Origin: Bugula neritina
Taxonomy: Eukaryota; Bryozoa; Gymnolaemata; Cheilostomatida; Bugulidae
Direction of reading: 5' to 3'
DNA: 64,000 bases
Assembly (NCBI GenBank): GCA_964035545.1
Contig: OZ037766.1
Location: forward strand, 31,813,773 to 31,877,772
Shown: positions 26,101 through 34,853 of the stretch, one piece after another
Numbering within the stretch: the stretch's first letter is position 1
Layout of the letters: every line of letters begins with the position of its first letter
Notes under the pieces: generated by a model
What the model was told of the DNA's origin: nothing
What the model saw: the letters and a program-made list of their open reading frames with translations, nothing else
Database searches by the model: none
Made by a program: the position numbers and the translations under genes

Positions 26101-29100
26101 CAGCCTCCTTATCAACTCTAACAGCTTCTCTCGCTGCTTCTTATTGGCTTGATGCCAACTCTTTTGGAAACATTTGAACAGGTGGTCCAGCTGCTCAGGT
26201 GAGAAGTCCCAGGCGAGTTTGGCCAGCAGCTCGTGAATATTCTACAAGCATCATCACCACGGAATACGTGATATTGGATAGTTCTACCCAACAAAGTGAG
26301 TTGCATATTCCTAGACATAGGATAGAAATTCCCAATAAATCCACACTGTATGTAAAGATACAGTCGTCAAGTAATTCATACCTTCACAATAGCGTCATGC
26401 TTGCCGTGCTGCGCCTGCCAGATGGTGTTGAGGTCATCCAGGGTCAACGCTTTCTCCTTGATCATAAACCTGATTATCTTCTCCAGTTTCTCGACGTACT
26501 GGGGCTGGTGGAGGGAGTCCCTCAACACAATGTCCAGTACATTGTTATCAGCTATCCATGACTGTAAAACCACCTCACAAGGCTTAAAAACTACGCAAGC
26601 ATTTCTATCAGCAATCAGTAGCTCAACAACAACTGTGCATGTTACTACTCCTGATGACGGTGTCACCCAGCATTAGAATGTGTGATACTTCCATATGCAT
26701 ATACCATCTACTACCAATGTGAAACACACAGGTGAAATACACAGGTGTAACATCAAGTATTGTTTGAGTCTTCTAGCAGCAGCAATGAATTATAACCCGT
26801 AAGAGTACAGCCCATAACACAACAGAGTCCTCGTTACTCTGGTTATACACAAACTAAGCACCATTGTAAGGGAATTCATACTGACCGCCATTTTGTCTGC
26901 TGTCAGCCACTCCTCTTCGTCAAGCGCTGCCTGACTGTGTCTATAGTAGTAGGAAACATTCATGATGACCTGCAACACAGGAAGCCAGGCTAAGGTCAAG
27001 GTGACACATCAGCTAACAGAGATATTACTGATAGATTAAATTTGTGACAGCTTCAATGTTCCCAGTGACACATTCAGCTATTGGAGCCCACAGCTCGTAG
27101 TCTAGTGGTTGGAGTGCTGACCTAGTAAACACTGGGTCAGCATAGCCACTGTGCAGTCAGCATGGCGAAACAGGAAGTAGAAAACTGAGGGGCTCTCTGA
27201 ACAAATACAGGTTCACTGGAGACTACTTTTCAGTTAGCATTTCATCCACAAAAACAACAATGCAACTCAATTAGATGAGATAGTTTAGTAAAATACTAAA
27301 ATCTAAGGAAGTCAGATCTGAAGAAAATAGAAGTTGCCTCCTTCTTAAGGACTACAAGTGGTTACTGTAACCATATTGAGTAGTGATGCTGCAAATTAGT
27401 ACCAATATCAAACACAAGTGATCTTAATAACCAATTATGACGCTATGGAGAAATTATTTATAAAATTATAGTTTTAATCATTATTTTAATTTTCGCTGAT
27501 AAATAATTTCTAGCTATTGATAAAATATGTTTGCAGGATACAGATATTATGTAAGTGAGAGAGTTCCGCTCTGGGGAGCAACTCGAGGCAAGGTGTGAGG
27601 GATGTGAGATGTGTGAGACAGGTGAGGTGCATGACAAGTGAGGTGTGTAGCAGGTGACCTACCTTGTTCACTTCGTTCAAAGCATTCATTTTTCCATTAA
27701 AAGAGGAGACTTTTAGCAGACGCAGAATCATGGCAAGTCTGAAGATTTCCAGATCTCGTGTTTTCTCCTCATGATCGGGAACTTGTGCAACGAGAAATTT
27801 AAGGCTCTTCATAATGGCCGACAGAGCGTCGTTCTTTGCTTCAGTTTTACTCTCCTTCTTCATTTCCTCGTCTGTCATTTTCTTCAGGCAGTCGGTGACA
27901 ATATCCTGTGGGAAGAGTAGCACAGACACTGAGGTTATGTCATTGTGCTGCCTACGAGATAATACGCTGCAGTGCAGCTTTGTGTAGCCAATCATTCAAA
28001 CAACAGTAGAACAGGTAAACTGGCTATCATTGAAACTCAGCCTGGTGCTAAACCCAGTCATCCCAACTTTCAAAGTTTAATGAGCACAGCTATCACAGAG
28101 AATATACATATCTGATTCATAGACCTCTTCGATCTCTTCAGAATACTACAGCATGTTCACTATCTCTAGAGAAGTATACTCTCAGCAAGATTTAGGATTG
28201 ACAAGGGTGTTTGAGGAATCCAACTTACAACAACTGGTAGGAAGTACGTCGTGATGGTGGCCACGGTTAGCACTTCATGGCACTGACCAAATGGTCTGAT
28301 CAAAGCTGATATCAGAGGGAATGTTAGAGGACGCCCCTCACCAGGTGCCACAGTGAACCTGTCCCTCAGTATACGAAAACCTCCATTCTTTCCAAACCTG
28401 TTGAGCAAATCTACCAGCCATCCCTGCAGTAGTATCAAAGTAAATAGAGTAGTGTCGCAGTGAATACAGTAGTGTCGCAGTGAATACAGTAGTGTCGCAG
28501 TGAATACAGTAGTGTCGCAGTGAATATAGTAGTGTCGCAGTGAATATAGTAGTGTCGCAGTGAATAGAGAAGGGTAGTAGATATGCTCACCCTGGATGGT
28601 ATCCGGGAGTCCATGGGTTTGGCGTAAATGTCGCTCTCCTCCAGGTTGAGAAGTTCCTGAGGTGACCTGTTTGAGTTGTACAGCTGAAACCTGGAGAACC
28701 GGACAGAGAGATGAGTCAGTGAAACCCGAAATAACCCGGAACATATTTGCTCGCATATGTTACCAGCGCAGAACAAATAACTTTAAAATTATAGTAAATT
28801 GGCAGAAAACAAAATAGGCCAGGCTACAATGAGCTCTTAACCAGGGCTGCCTCACTACACCAATATTTAAACATGCAGAAATCTCCTGGCTACAAAATAA
28901 ACCCAACAATAGAGTTGTCTGCCCAAACATCTTGGTTTTGCGCTTGGACAGACAACTCTGAAATTAGATTTAGTTTGCAGTGAAATGTAACTAGGCAGCC
29001 ATTTATTTCAACAAGACCAATGATCTCTAAGGTGACTAACTTTGACATGGGGTTCATAAGCATGGTCAGTAAATCGAGCAGCACGAGGTTATCTTGGTCT

Positions 29101-31375
29101 AGTTTGTTCACTATGAGGTCTACCAACAGTCCACAGTTCTTCTTGATACATATCTGAGATGACAACACAACAATCACAATTAAATATTTCAGAAACTCTT
29201 AATAAACGAGAAACATTTCATTACATGTAATATTCAGCAGTGTGCACTGCAGTATGAATTGATTAAATTGATAATAAAGAGACTACTATTTGAACCTGCG
29301 TGTATGGTAAAGCCTTTCTTGACTATGGAAGCATCAGTGTGGTTTTAGATGACTGCATAATTTACTAATTCTATAGATTTCATAACACAGGTAATGGCAG
29401 GTATTACTATGGTACTTTTCCTACAGTTGGGCTGTGGCAGGTATAGCAACTTATTATCATGTATGTACTATTACCACACTATACAAACTAGGTCATCCAT
29501 TGACCTAATAAAAATGTACCTGCATGTTGCACTTACCTTATACTACACTTACCTTATACTACACTTACCTTATACTACACTTACCTTATACTACACTTAC
29601 CTTATACTACATTTACCTTATACTACACTCACCTTATACTACACTCACCTTATACTACACTTACCTTATACTACACTTACCTTATACTACACTTACCTTA
29701 TACTACACTTACCTTATACTACACTTACCTTATACTACACTTACCTTATACTACACTTACCTTATACTACACTTACCTTATACTACACTTACATATATGT
29801 TACACCTACCTGTATGTCATACTTCCAGCCGTTGACCGCATCATCGGTGAGAATTTTAGTGAATGATAGAGTTAGCCCATCTCTGTAGAAATTCTGACAA
29901 GGCTCACACTGATTGTCAATACCTGCAGTATACGTAACTCAGACTACATCAATCTGCTAGCGAGATGATAACTCCCAATTTACTTGCCATTGTAGACACA
30001 CAGCTTATAGCTGTACTTTGAAGCATGCAATGTCTATGTTCATTGTACAGTACAGGGAGTATTGATTGTTTAATGTGTGTGTGCAGTGCAGCTTTTGCCA
30101 ATGTGTTAATATGTGCAGCCCTGAACAGAAATGTACATTTAATGACTGAATGGGAATCCTACTAGTTTCTTTACGTATTGTGTTGTCACATTCCATTCTA
30201 CTAGCTAACTAATGCTATAGGAGTGAGAGTGGGGGCAAGTGAGTCATGGTAGCTGTACAACCAACACAAACCTCTGCCCAGTCAGAATTTAGAATACAAA
30301 CCTTTGTTGCTCATTCTAATGGCTGCCATAAGCAGCACCTCCAGTTCCCCTTCTGGCAGCACAGGCACCACCCAACGAGGTTTGTTGATCATCTCATCTA
30401 ACTTAGCCAGTTTATCAACTGGGAAGACGAGGCCCCCTCCCTCCTCATCTTGAGCCTCCAGTTCATCATGCTAAGTAAAGAGCAGATGACAATCAGAAAT
30501 AGACACAGCAAGGGTTGGTATGAAATACTGTAGTCAGAGTTCTATAATTTGGGCACAATAATGAGGCAATTTCTGTTCCCTGCATTCAAAGCATTAAAAG
30601 TGGGTTCAAAGTTCAAAGATGGAGACTTTGCTGTTGAAAATACTTCTAAACTTAAAAAGCATTTATATACTGTGAAAGAGTAAAGACCAAGCTAATCCAC
30701 AGCCATACTTGTTGTATGCAACCTAATAACATAGTCTCATAAAGTGAACACCCTGCGTGTAGTCCAGTGATTATGTCTAGATAATAAATGGTGAAAGTGG
30801 AAGAGCTGTGCAGAGCAGTTTATTGACTAAGTTCCAAACTATATAACTGCAGAAGACACAACACCCGTAGAAGGTGTAAACTACAGGGAGTCTTGTTATT
30901 AGACTACGGACTCGCAAGTCCAAAGCGCAGACTGAGAGTCAGCAGTAAAATTTGTCTGCACTTTGTATTCTATTAGCTGAGTCGATTTGAATATAAATTT
31001 GTAGGTCAAAAAATAGTTCCATGATAAAGTTGAACAATACTTTAATGATTCCACTTCAGCATTTTCATTTCGCTAGATTACATAATGAACAGGACAGTTG
31101 CTAGAATTTGCATCAAATGTGGTGGTTTTGGAAAACTAAGAAAAAGGCCTTTAGCTGTTTAACATATGTGCAGAAGCCCTAAACACACAGAATGTGTGAC
31201 TCACTTGTACAGGGCTGTTGCCACGGCGACCAGAGTCAGCTGCCAGCTGTGAACTGTCGACATTGAGGTTGTCAGTCGGCAGCACGTCTGGAGGAGCAGA
31301 GCTGCCGGGCTGTGACGAGTCACTGGGGACTGTGGACGGTTTAGTGGATGGTGAAGGTACTACGTTAAGAGGCAT
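5108..31375 (-). CDS. USP9X: Ubiquitin carboxyl-terminal hydrolase USP9X / fat facets orthologue, complete
   Basis: I resolved 47 exons on the minus strand, all with GT-AG introns and matching phases. They total 7785 coding bases, 2594 residues, against about 2550-2570 in vertebrate USP9X. Start is ATG 31375 ([10 protein letters not shown]); stop is TGA at 5110-5108. The protein is collinear with USP9X end to end: long helical N-terminal scaffold, ubiquitin-like domain near 888-968, USP catalytic core about 1540-2000, and C-terminal scaffold. Catalytic residues seen: Cys about 1572 in GATCYMNSV, His about 1889 in ASGGHYYSF, Asp in [10 protein letters not shown]. Two CxxC pairs ([18 protein letters not shown]) are the zinc site. 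Role known for the family: removes ubiquitin from substrates in endocytic, TGF-beta and cell-survival pathways. Introns are short unless they hold tandem arrays. Exon coordinates are given in the four segment entries. Confidence 0.96.
6055..6135 (-). repeat. 23-bp array, USP9X intron 44
   Basis: Three and a half copies, contacting the exon 45 acceptor. Unit core on the transcript strand is CGGTATAAT; the real acceptor reads CGGTATAATAG|GTGTG while the copies read CGGTATAATCATG, so the copies share the upstream side but lack AG. Confidence 0.75.
7255..7580 (-). repeat. 29-bp array, USP9X intron 41
   Basis: About 11 copies, alternating in two subtypes (AATATTGAG and TTATACTGAG) to give a 58-bp higher order. 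On the transcript strand each unit contains TTGTCTCCTCTACTCAG, a good pyrimidine tract plus CAG, 20-350 bases upstream of the real acceptor of exon 42 at 7234. Confidence 0.9.
8390..8545 (-). repeat. 36-37-bp array, USP9X intron 38
   Basis: About four copies of a unit with core GGTATATATGGTATATAGTA. It lies 25 bases behind the donor of exon 38. No splice-site copy seen. Confidence 0.85.
9652..9800 (-). repeat. 20-bp array, USP9X intron 35
   Basis: About eight copies, plus-strand unit CACACAACAGGAAGTGTGT. It merges into the pyrimidine tract of the exon 36 acceptor: real site CTTCCTGTTGTGTGAGCAG|GT, copies CTTCCTGTTGTGTGACAC. Confidence 0.85.
10082..10775 (-). repeat. 24-bp array, USP9X intron 34
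   Basis: About 29 copies of a 24-bp unit fill most of the intron. On the transcript strand each unit has ATACAG|GTAGTG, an AG|GT composite. The real donor at the right end is GGAAG|GTAGGT. The long open frames across it on both strands are products of a period divisible by three, not genes. Confidence 0.95.
10998..11230 (-). repeat. About 19-bp AT-rich array, USP9X intron 33
   Basis: Units of AGTAATATTATATACAT with deletions; ends a few bases from the exon 33 donor at 11241. No splice motif in the unit. Confidence 0.85.
11705..12990 (-). repeat. 17-bp array, USP9X intron 31
   Basis: Roughly 75 copies of a 17-bp unit (plus CTACAGTATACAAGTAC, with CAAG/CTAG subtypes), nearly 1.3 kb. On the transcript strand every unit carries ACTGTAG|GTACTTG, an AG|GT composite. 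The intron splits the catalytic domain between exons 31 and 32. Confidence 0.95.
13822..14055 (-). repeat. 44-bp array spanning the acceptor of USP9X exon 30
   Basis: Four to five copies. The first unit contains the real acceptor (transcript AGTTATGTGGTTGTCAG|GCG); the following units repeat the same flank with AGTTATATGTCAG. The array therefore includes copies of the 3' splice site. Confidence 0.85.
14607..14800 (-). repeat. 27-bp array, USP9X intron 28
   Basis: About seven copies with plus-strand core AGAGTTGAGATACATAGTAA and variable AGT runs; starts about 20 bases behind the exon 28 donor at 14818. Confidence 0.88.
15260..15610 (-). repeat. Compound GTGACAG array, USP9X intron 27
   Basis: Irregular repeats of GAGTGACAGGTGAGAGTGAC and relatives, with a longer higher-order block ending GGTGGCAGTGAGATAGATAT seen twice (15404-15424, 15612-15632). 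Mid-intron; no splice copy. Confidence 0.85.
16009..16110 (+). mobile_element. tRNA-derived SINE, copy 1 (USP9X intron 26)
   Basis: Contains a pol III A box (TGGTCTAGGGG) and B box (GGTTCGAACCC) about 37 bases apart, followed by a non-tRNA tail GGCCATTGGTGAAGTTAGGA. A second copy with the same head and same tail sits at 42486-42603 on the other strand, so this is a dispersed family and not a tRNA gene. Lies antisense in the intron. Confidence 0.85.
16680..18910 (-). repeat. 43-bp array copying the acceptor of USP9X exon 25 (intron 24)
   Basis: Roughly 36 units between 16681 and 18440, then a decayed AT-rich tail of TATATACTAGATATA-type sequence to about 18910. In transcript orientation the real junction is TACGTACTGTAG|ATGTCTAAAG. 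The units carry TACGTACTGTAG|ATGTCTAGT: the whole 3' splice site plus the first seven exon bases. Nearly the entire 2238-base intron is this array. Confidence 0.95.
19401..19745 (-). repeat. 21-bp array derived from the acceptor of USP9X exon 23 (intron 22)
   Basis: About 16 copies. Real junction on the transcript strand: CTATACTTACAG|TGCTGTGTG. Unit: TTATACTTACACTACTCTGTG. The unit matches on both sides of the junction but the invariant AG has become AC in the copies. Period 21 keeps the copies in the reading frame of exon 23. Confidence 0.9.
19960..20230 (-). repeat. Irregular TATTACTATATTAC array, USP9X intron 21
   Basis: Four imperfect copies of a block containing AGAAGACACTATATTACT and AAACGGCAGTATATTACTA, ending next to the exon 21 donor at 20257. 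Confidence 0.8.
20890..21290 (-). repeat. GAGT/GTGAGTGAGTTATA array, USP9X intron 19
   Basis: Tetranucleotide GAGT runs punctuated by TTATA blocks. Lies just upstream of the exon 20 acceptor side of the intron. Simple-sequence origin. Confidence 0.85.
21455..21590 (-). repeat. 21-bp array, USP9X intron 19
   Basis: Six copies, plus-strand unit GTACTGAGTCGTACTCGTA with CTG/CAG and CGT/CAT variants. It begins about 15 bases behind the exon 19 donor (TTATTG|GTAAGT). Confidence 0.88.
22005..22200 (-). repeat. About 21-bp array, USP9X intron 17
   Basis: Copies of TATACAGTACATGTATAAGTG and TATACAGTATATATA variants, abutting the exon 17 donor side of the intron. Confidence 0.85.
22455..22642 (-). 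repeat. 21-bp array, USP9X intron 16
   Basis: Nine copies of a 21-bp unit (plus core GGTAAACAGACACAAGAA). It begins within eight bases of the exon 16 donor (CAA|GTATGTCC). Confidence 0.88.
23303..23640 (-). repeat. 19-bp array, USP9X intron 14
   Basis: About 18 copies of GTGTGATGATGTCATAGAG (CATAGAG/CACAGAG subtypes) adjoining the exon 15 acceptor. Each copy holds TGATGTCA, close to ATF/CREB-type half sites. Confidence 0.9.
24060..24295 (-). repeat. 33-bp array, USP9X intron 13
   Basis: Seven copies with plus-strand core TTGCTAGGGGAGACCAGCAC. In transcript orientation each has GCTGGTCTCCCCTAG, an acceptor-like pyrimidine tract plus TAG. The real acceptor of exon 14 is GCTGGTTTCTACTTGGTAG|GTG, so the array and the real site are probably related. 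Confidence 0.88.
24895..25050 (-). repeat. ACT/AAT trinucleotide array, USP9X intron 11
   Basis: Imperfect TACTACTAATAATACTACTAG repeats filling the intron right up to the exon 11 donor (AAAG|GTTTGT). Confidence 0.85.
25280..25560 (-). repeat. TATACTCTCTA array, USP9X intron 10
   Basis: About 25 copies of an 11-bp family (TATACTCTCTA, TATACTCACTG). Next to the exon 11 acceptor. A different array (25575-25890) fills the other end of the same intron. Confidence 0.88.
25575..25890 (-). repeat. 18-bp array, USP9X intron 10
   Basis: Copies of GTGAAAGTGAAAGTACACA (18-bp register, TAC/TAT subtypes), ending 12 bases from the exon 10 donor. Confidence 0.88.
28440..28568 (-). repeat. 20-bp array, USP9X intron 5
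   Basis: Six copies of GTGTCGCAGTGAATACAGTA next to the exon 6 acceptor. Transcript-strand GACACTACTG in the units resembles GATACTACTGCAG|GG at the real acceptor, without the AG. Confidence 0.85.
29521..29795 (-). repeat. 16-bp array of 5' splice site motifs, USP9X intron 3
   Basis: Sixteen copies. In transcript orientation the unit is TATAAG|GTAAGTGTAG; 13 copies have GTAAGT, two GTGAGT, one GTAAAT. The real exon 3 donor, ATACAG|GTAGGT at 29810/29809, lies 30 bases upstream and is a weaker match to U1 than most copies. Confidence 0.95.
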
Positions 31376-34300
31376 CTTTCACATCCACATTATTCAAGCT
31401 AGTAAACAAACCTGTAAACAAGTCAAAAGGGTTTTATAATTGTGAAAGTCCAAGATATTATGTAACTCCATAAAAGGCCTAGTAATGTTGCTAGTTGACC
31501 TGGTTAGAGATAGGACTGGTTGTAGCCTGGGAGTATAGGATGCTGGTGCCTTGACCAAGCTTACAGCAATGTCAACTATCACATAACGCAGTCAATATGT
31601 AACAGAGGCATATATATAGGAAAATAGCCGCTATGTACATCTTTTTCTGCTGGTGAACTATTAGGTTGAAAAACATTTTGTGCAGTTATAATACTTATGC
31701 ATTGCATAAGTATTATAACTCGTATCAGAGCACCATACCAGAAATACTAAACATTTAATTATTTTTTAGCAAAAAACACTACTTTGAAGCCTATGCTACA
31801 AAAAAAGACAGTAAAAATCAGACAAAAATCTGGTACCAGATAAATTATGTTATTTTTACTGTGCAGTAATGCAGTGACTATGAGATACTGAGTCACAGTA
31901 GAGTGACTATGAGATACTGAGTCACAGTAGAGTGACTATAATATACTGAGTCACAGTAGAGTGACTATAATATACTGAGTCACAGCAGAGTGACTATGAG
32001 ATACTGAGTCACAGTAGAGTAACTATGAGATACTGAGTCACAGCAGAGTGACTATGAGATACTGAGTCACAGTAGAGTGACTATGAGATACTAAGTCACA
32101 GTAGAGTGACTATGAGATACTGAGTCACAGCAGAGTGACTATGAGATACTGAGTCACAGTAGAGTCACTATAATATACTGAGTCACAGTAGAGTGACTAT
32201 CACATACTGAGAGATGATCAACACTGTTTGTATTATAAGAAAGATTAAGATGTACTTACTATAAAGAATCCCTGATACACTTCATTTATATAGTACTAAA
32301 ATATACCTATATCTTAGCTTTCTTCTACATGTTAGCAGGTTGTATGCTTAAACAAGTTTGCTCTATAATAAATTCTGTGAACACATATCTTCAATTGATC
32401 ACTTACTGATGTCTTTTCCAGTTGGTTCTGAATTCAGTGGTACTATAAAACTAACAGTAATTATGGCTAATTTTCATTCCATGCTATTCCTAGCTGCTGC
32501 AACACACAGCCTAATCACTGAATTGGCTTGAAAATTAAAGCTTTGCACTTTCAAACCAGCTCAGTGTTCAAGTCCGTAGATGATAGCCAAGATACATGTG
32601 ATTATTTTATTATTGTATAAATGAAGTGTGTCAGAGATTCCCTAATTAACATAACACTTTCCGCATTGTAAAGTATTTCTTACATTGCCAAAAGGCAAAG
32701 AATGTGTTGATAAGGTATAAAGATGAAGGCATAACATACTTCTACCCTCTTATACGATGCAATATATTTTTTGATTACAATAATGTAGATTCACAACTTT
32801 CTATTGATAGAAAAGGTGCAGAAGGATTTTATACAGTCAGTGACTGCACTACACGTGATACAAAGATAAACTAAAGCTCAATTTTTCACTTGTGCAGTTT
32901 ATAACTTTAATTCATCACCATTTTCATTGAGCAGCAGCAGCACAAACCAATCAACTCTGACTGGCTGATCAGTTTAGAAACTATGTGCTTGTGCTCACTT
33001 GAAGAATATTATCACCAAAATAGACTTGTGATGAAGTAGTGCAACAACTTTATGCTATTTGACATACCAATTGTGCAAGAACCTCACACCATTTGAATGT
33101 TCTCTCAGGCACAATTGTAACCTTATTGACATCTATAGAGGTTTAAAATAAAAAACGGACATAAGGGAAAACTTTTTGTATCATCAATAAACTAATATTA
33201 CATCAATCATGATCATCAATCATTCAAAATCCATGAAATGAACATTTAAATTGTTATTGTAACAATTACCTTTATAGATTCAATCATAGCAAATACAATG
33301 AGTGACACAAATAATAGAATATACAGACTTATTTTACTCACTTAAACTAAAATTATTTAAATGCGCTACAATTTTTCTTTAGTCAACTTGCAGTTATTAT
33401 TATAAGTTATAGTAATACTAATAGTTGCAGTAAATTAAAAGTTAAATTAGTTAATATTATACTAATAGTAATACTTACTTTTGCTTTAGTTTTAAACTTA
33501 TGTCTTATAGTTAGAGTAAATAATAGTTACTCACTTAGGATAATAATGATATGTTTATTAGTATTACTTAGAGTTATTGTAAACTGTTATGTACTTATTG
33601 CTATTACTGTTGGTTTGTATATTAGTGTTCCTATTATTGCTTTATTAGTAACTAAAAACTATAAGTATTACAGCTACTACTCTATCACCATCAGTATCAC
33701 TGTGACTGTATCAGTGTGAGTGTGGGTATTGCATTTTAATCTCAGAGTCTAAATTAGTATCACTGTCGCTTATCACTATCATCTATCACTATCAGTATCA
33801 ATCACAATGTGAATGCCATATTCATATTGATATTCACTGACACTATGAGTATGAGTATAAGATTAGGTATGGTCTAATAGTAATAGATTACTAATACTAA
33901 TAGTAATAGCAACATCACTTCAAGCTCATATATCGGCATCACTAGCAGTAAGACTATCACTATCAGTATGAGTATCTAACTGTCAGTATCTGCATTTTCA
34001 TTGGCATTGGGATTTTCAATTTGATTTGGACTTTCAGTTTCATTTTCCCCCAAACTTAAACTTTCAATAGAGAGAAATCGGTGAGTTGAATTAAAACTTA
34101 AAGTTAAAATTGGTCAATACTAATATTAATAACACTATTTTGTTAAACTATAATCACAACAATAATCGTCATCATAATGATAAAATAACAATTGAAATAA
34201 AATTGAATGAACTGCTGCTAGTATAAGTATTACTCAAAGTGAGTCAATTATTATTGAATTTAATAGTGACTTTGATAAAACTAAACGAAAATAAAAAATG

Positions 34301-34853
34301 TTATTCGCTGCATTTAATAATATGAAATTTTTGAAAAAAAAACATAAAATCATCAGCTCATTAGTTATCAATATATATTTGACGAATATCCTTAGGCTTA
34401 TGGCTATCATTCTGGCTATTAATTATTGCTAAAACTTCACTGCAAGTTGAATGCATCAAACTCTGTAATCATTATGTCCCTGTTAACTGTTTAGCGGCGT
34501 AATTTCTATATTGGCAAGTTTGATAATAGAGAAGACAACTCTTTAAACGCGAATGCTTTCACAAATTGTGGTGATGTGGCTTCCGCTTCTTTTACGGTCC
34601 CGGTCCTGAGTGCTCAAACTTGCACGTCGAACTTTGTCAAGGACATCAATCGTGCAGGGAAGCCGTTTAGCACTAGCAGCTCATTCAGTCATTGAATTGC
34701 TAGTGTATTTACTTTTTCTTAGCGGCAGCCCAGTAATTATTAACAATAACATTATACATATAGGTTGTTCATTTGAAAATTCTCAAAATTGTGGAGTGCA
34801 GGTATTTTAATTGAATATTTTTGAAAACATTGTAAATAAATATAACTTTACAA
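31376..34853. other. Divergent intergenic region between USP9X and PCCA
   Basis: 3.5 kb that must hold both promoters. Mostly AT-rich. It contains one tandem array (31868-32210) and, near 34560-34680, the only moderately GC-richer stretch (TTTTACGGTCCCGGTCCTG), a candidate PCCA start region. An unspliced 5' UTR exon there is possible but not shown. No transposon seen. Confidence 0.6.
31868..32210. repeat. 29-bp array with TGAGTCA sites in the USP9X/PCCA intergenic region
   Basis: About 12 copies; ten carry ACTGAGTCACAG, a palindromic TGAGTCA (AP-1/bZIP) core, and one has TAAGTCA. It sits about 0.5 kb upstream of the USP9X start codon and 2.7 kb upstream of PCCA. Regulatory use is inferred. 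Confidence 0.85.

Larger units (their letters stand above)
23089..31375 (-). other. USP9X: USP9X exons 1-15: N-terminal scaffold (residues 1-888)
   Basis: Exons: 31375-31205, 30470-30302, 29922-29810, 29153-29041, 28690-28591, 28423-28229, 27905-27663, 26969-26886, 26561-26382, 26241-25903, 25273-25054, 24874-24663, 24441-24338, 24053-23840, 23294-23089. Exon 1 encodes a low-complexity Ser/Pro/Thr leader. Conserved blocks: [19 protein letters not shown] (exon 2), [11 protein letters not shown] and IRPFGQC (6), [17 protein letters not shown] (7), [16 protein letters not shown] (9), [15 protein letters not shown] and [12 protein letters not shown] (10), [13 protein letters not shown] (11), [16 protein letters not shown] (12). 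A 5' UTR acceptor may lie near 31411 (TTTACAG|GTTTG), unproven. Confidence 0.93.

Noticed and set aside
25534-26115. 193-codon frame ending in [14 protein letters not shown] repeats
   Set aside because: The first part is real USP9X exon 10; the repeat part is intron 10 read through past the donor at 25902.
27088-27150. A third SINE head (CGTAGTCTAGTGGTTGGAG)
   Set aside because: A-box-like only; no B box and no family tail, so too weak to list.
34610-34810. Open frame of 66 codons as PCCA first exon
   Set aside because: Begins with GTG, and no donor joins it in frame to exon 2; the ATG at 34854 with donor at 35013 gives a continuous frame and a basic leader.
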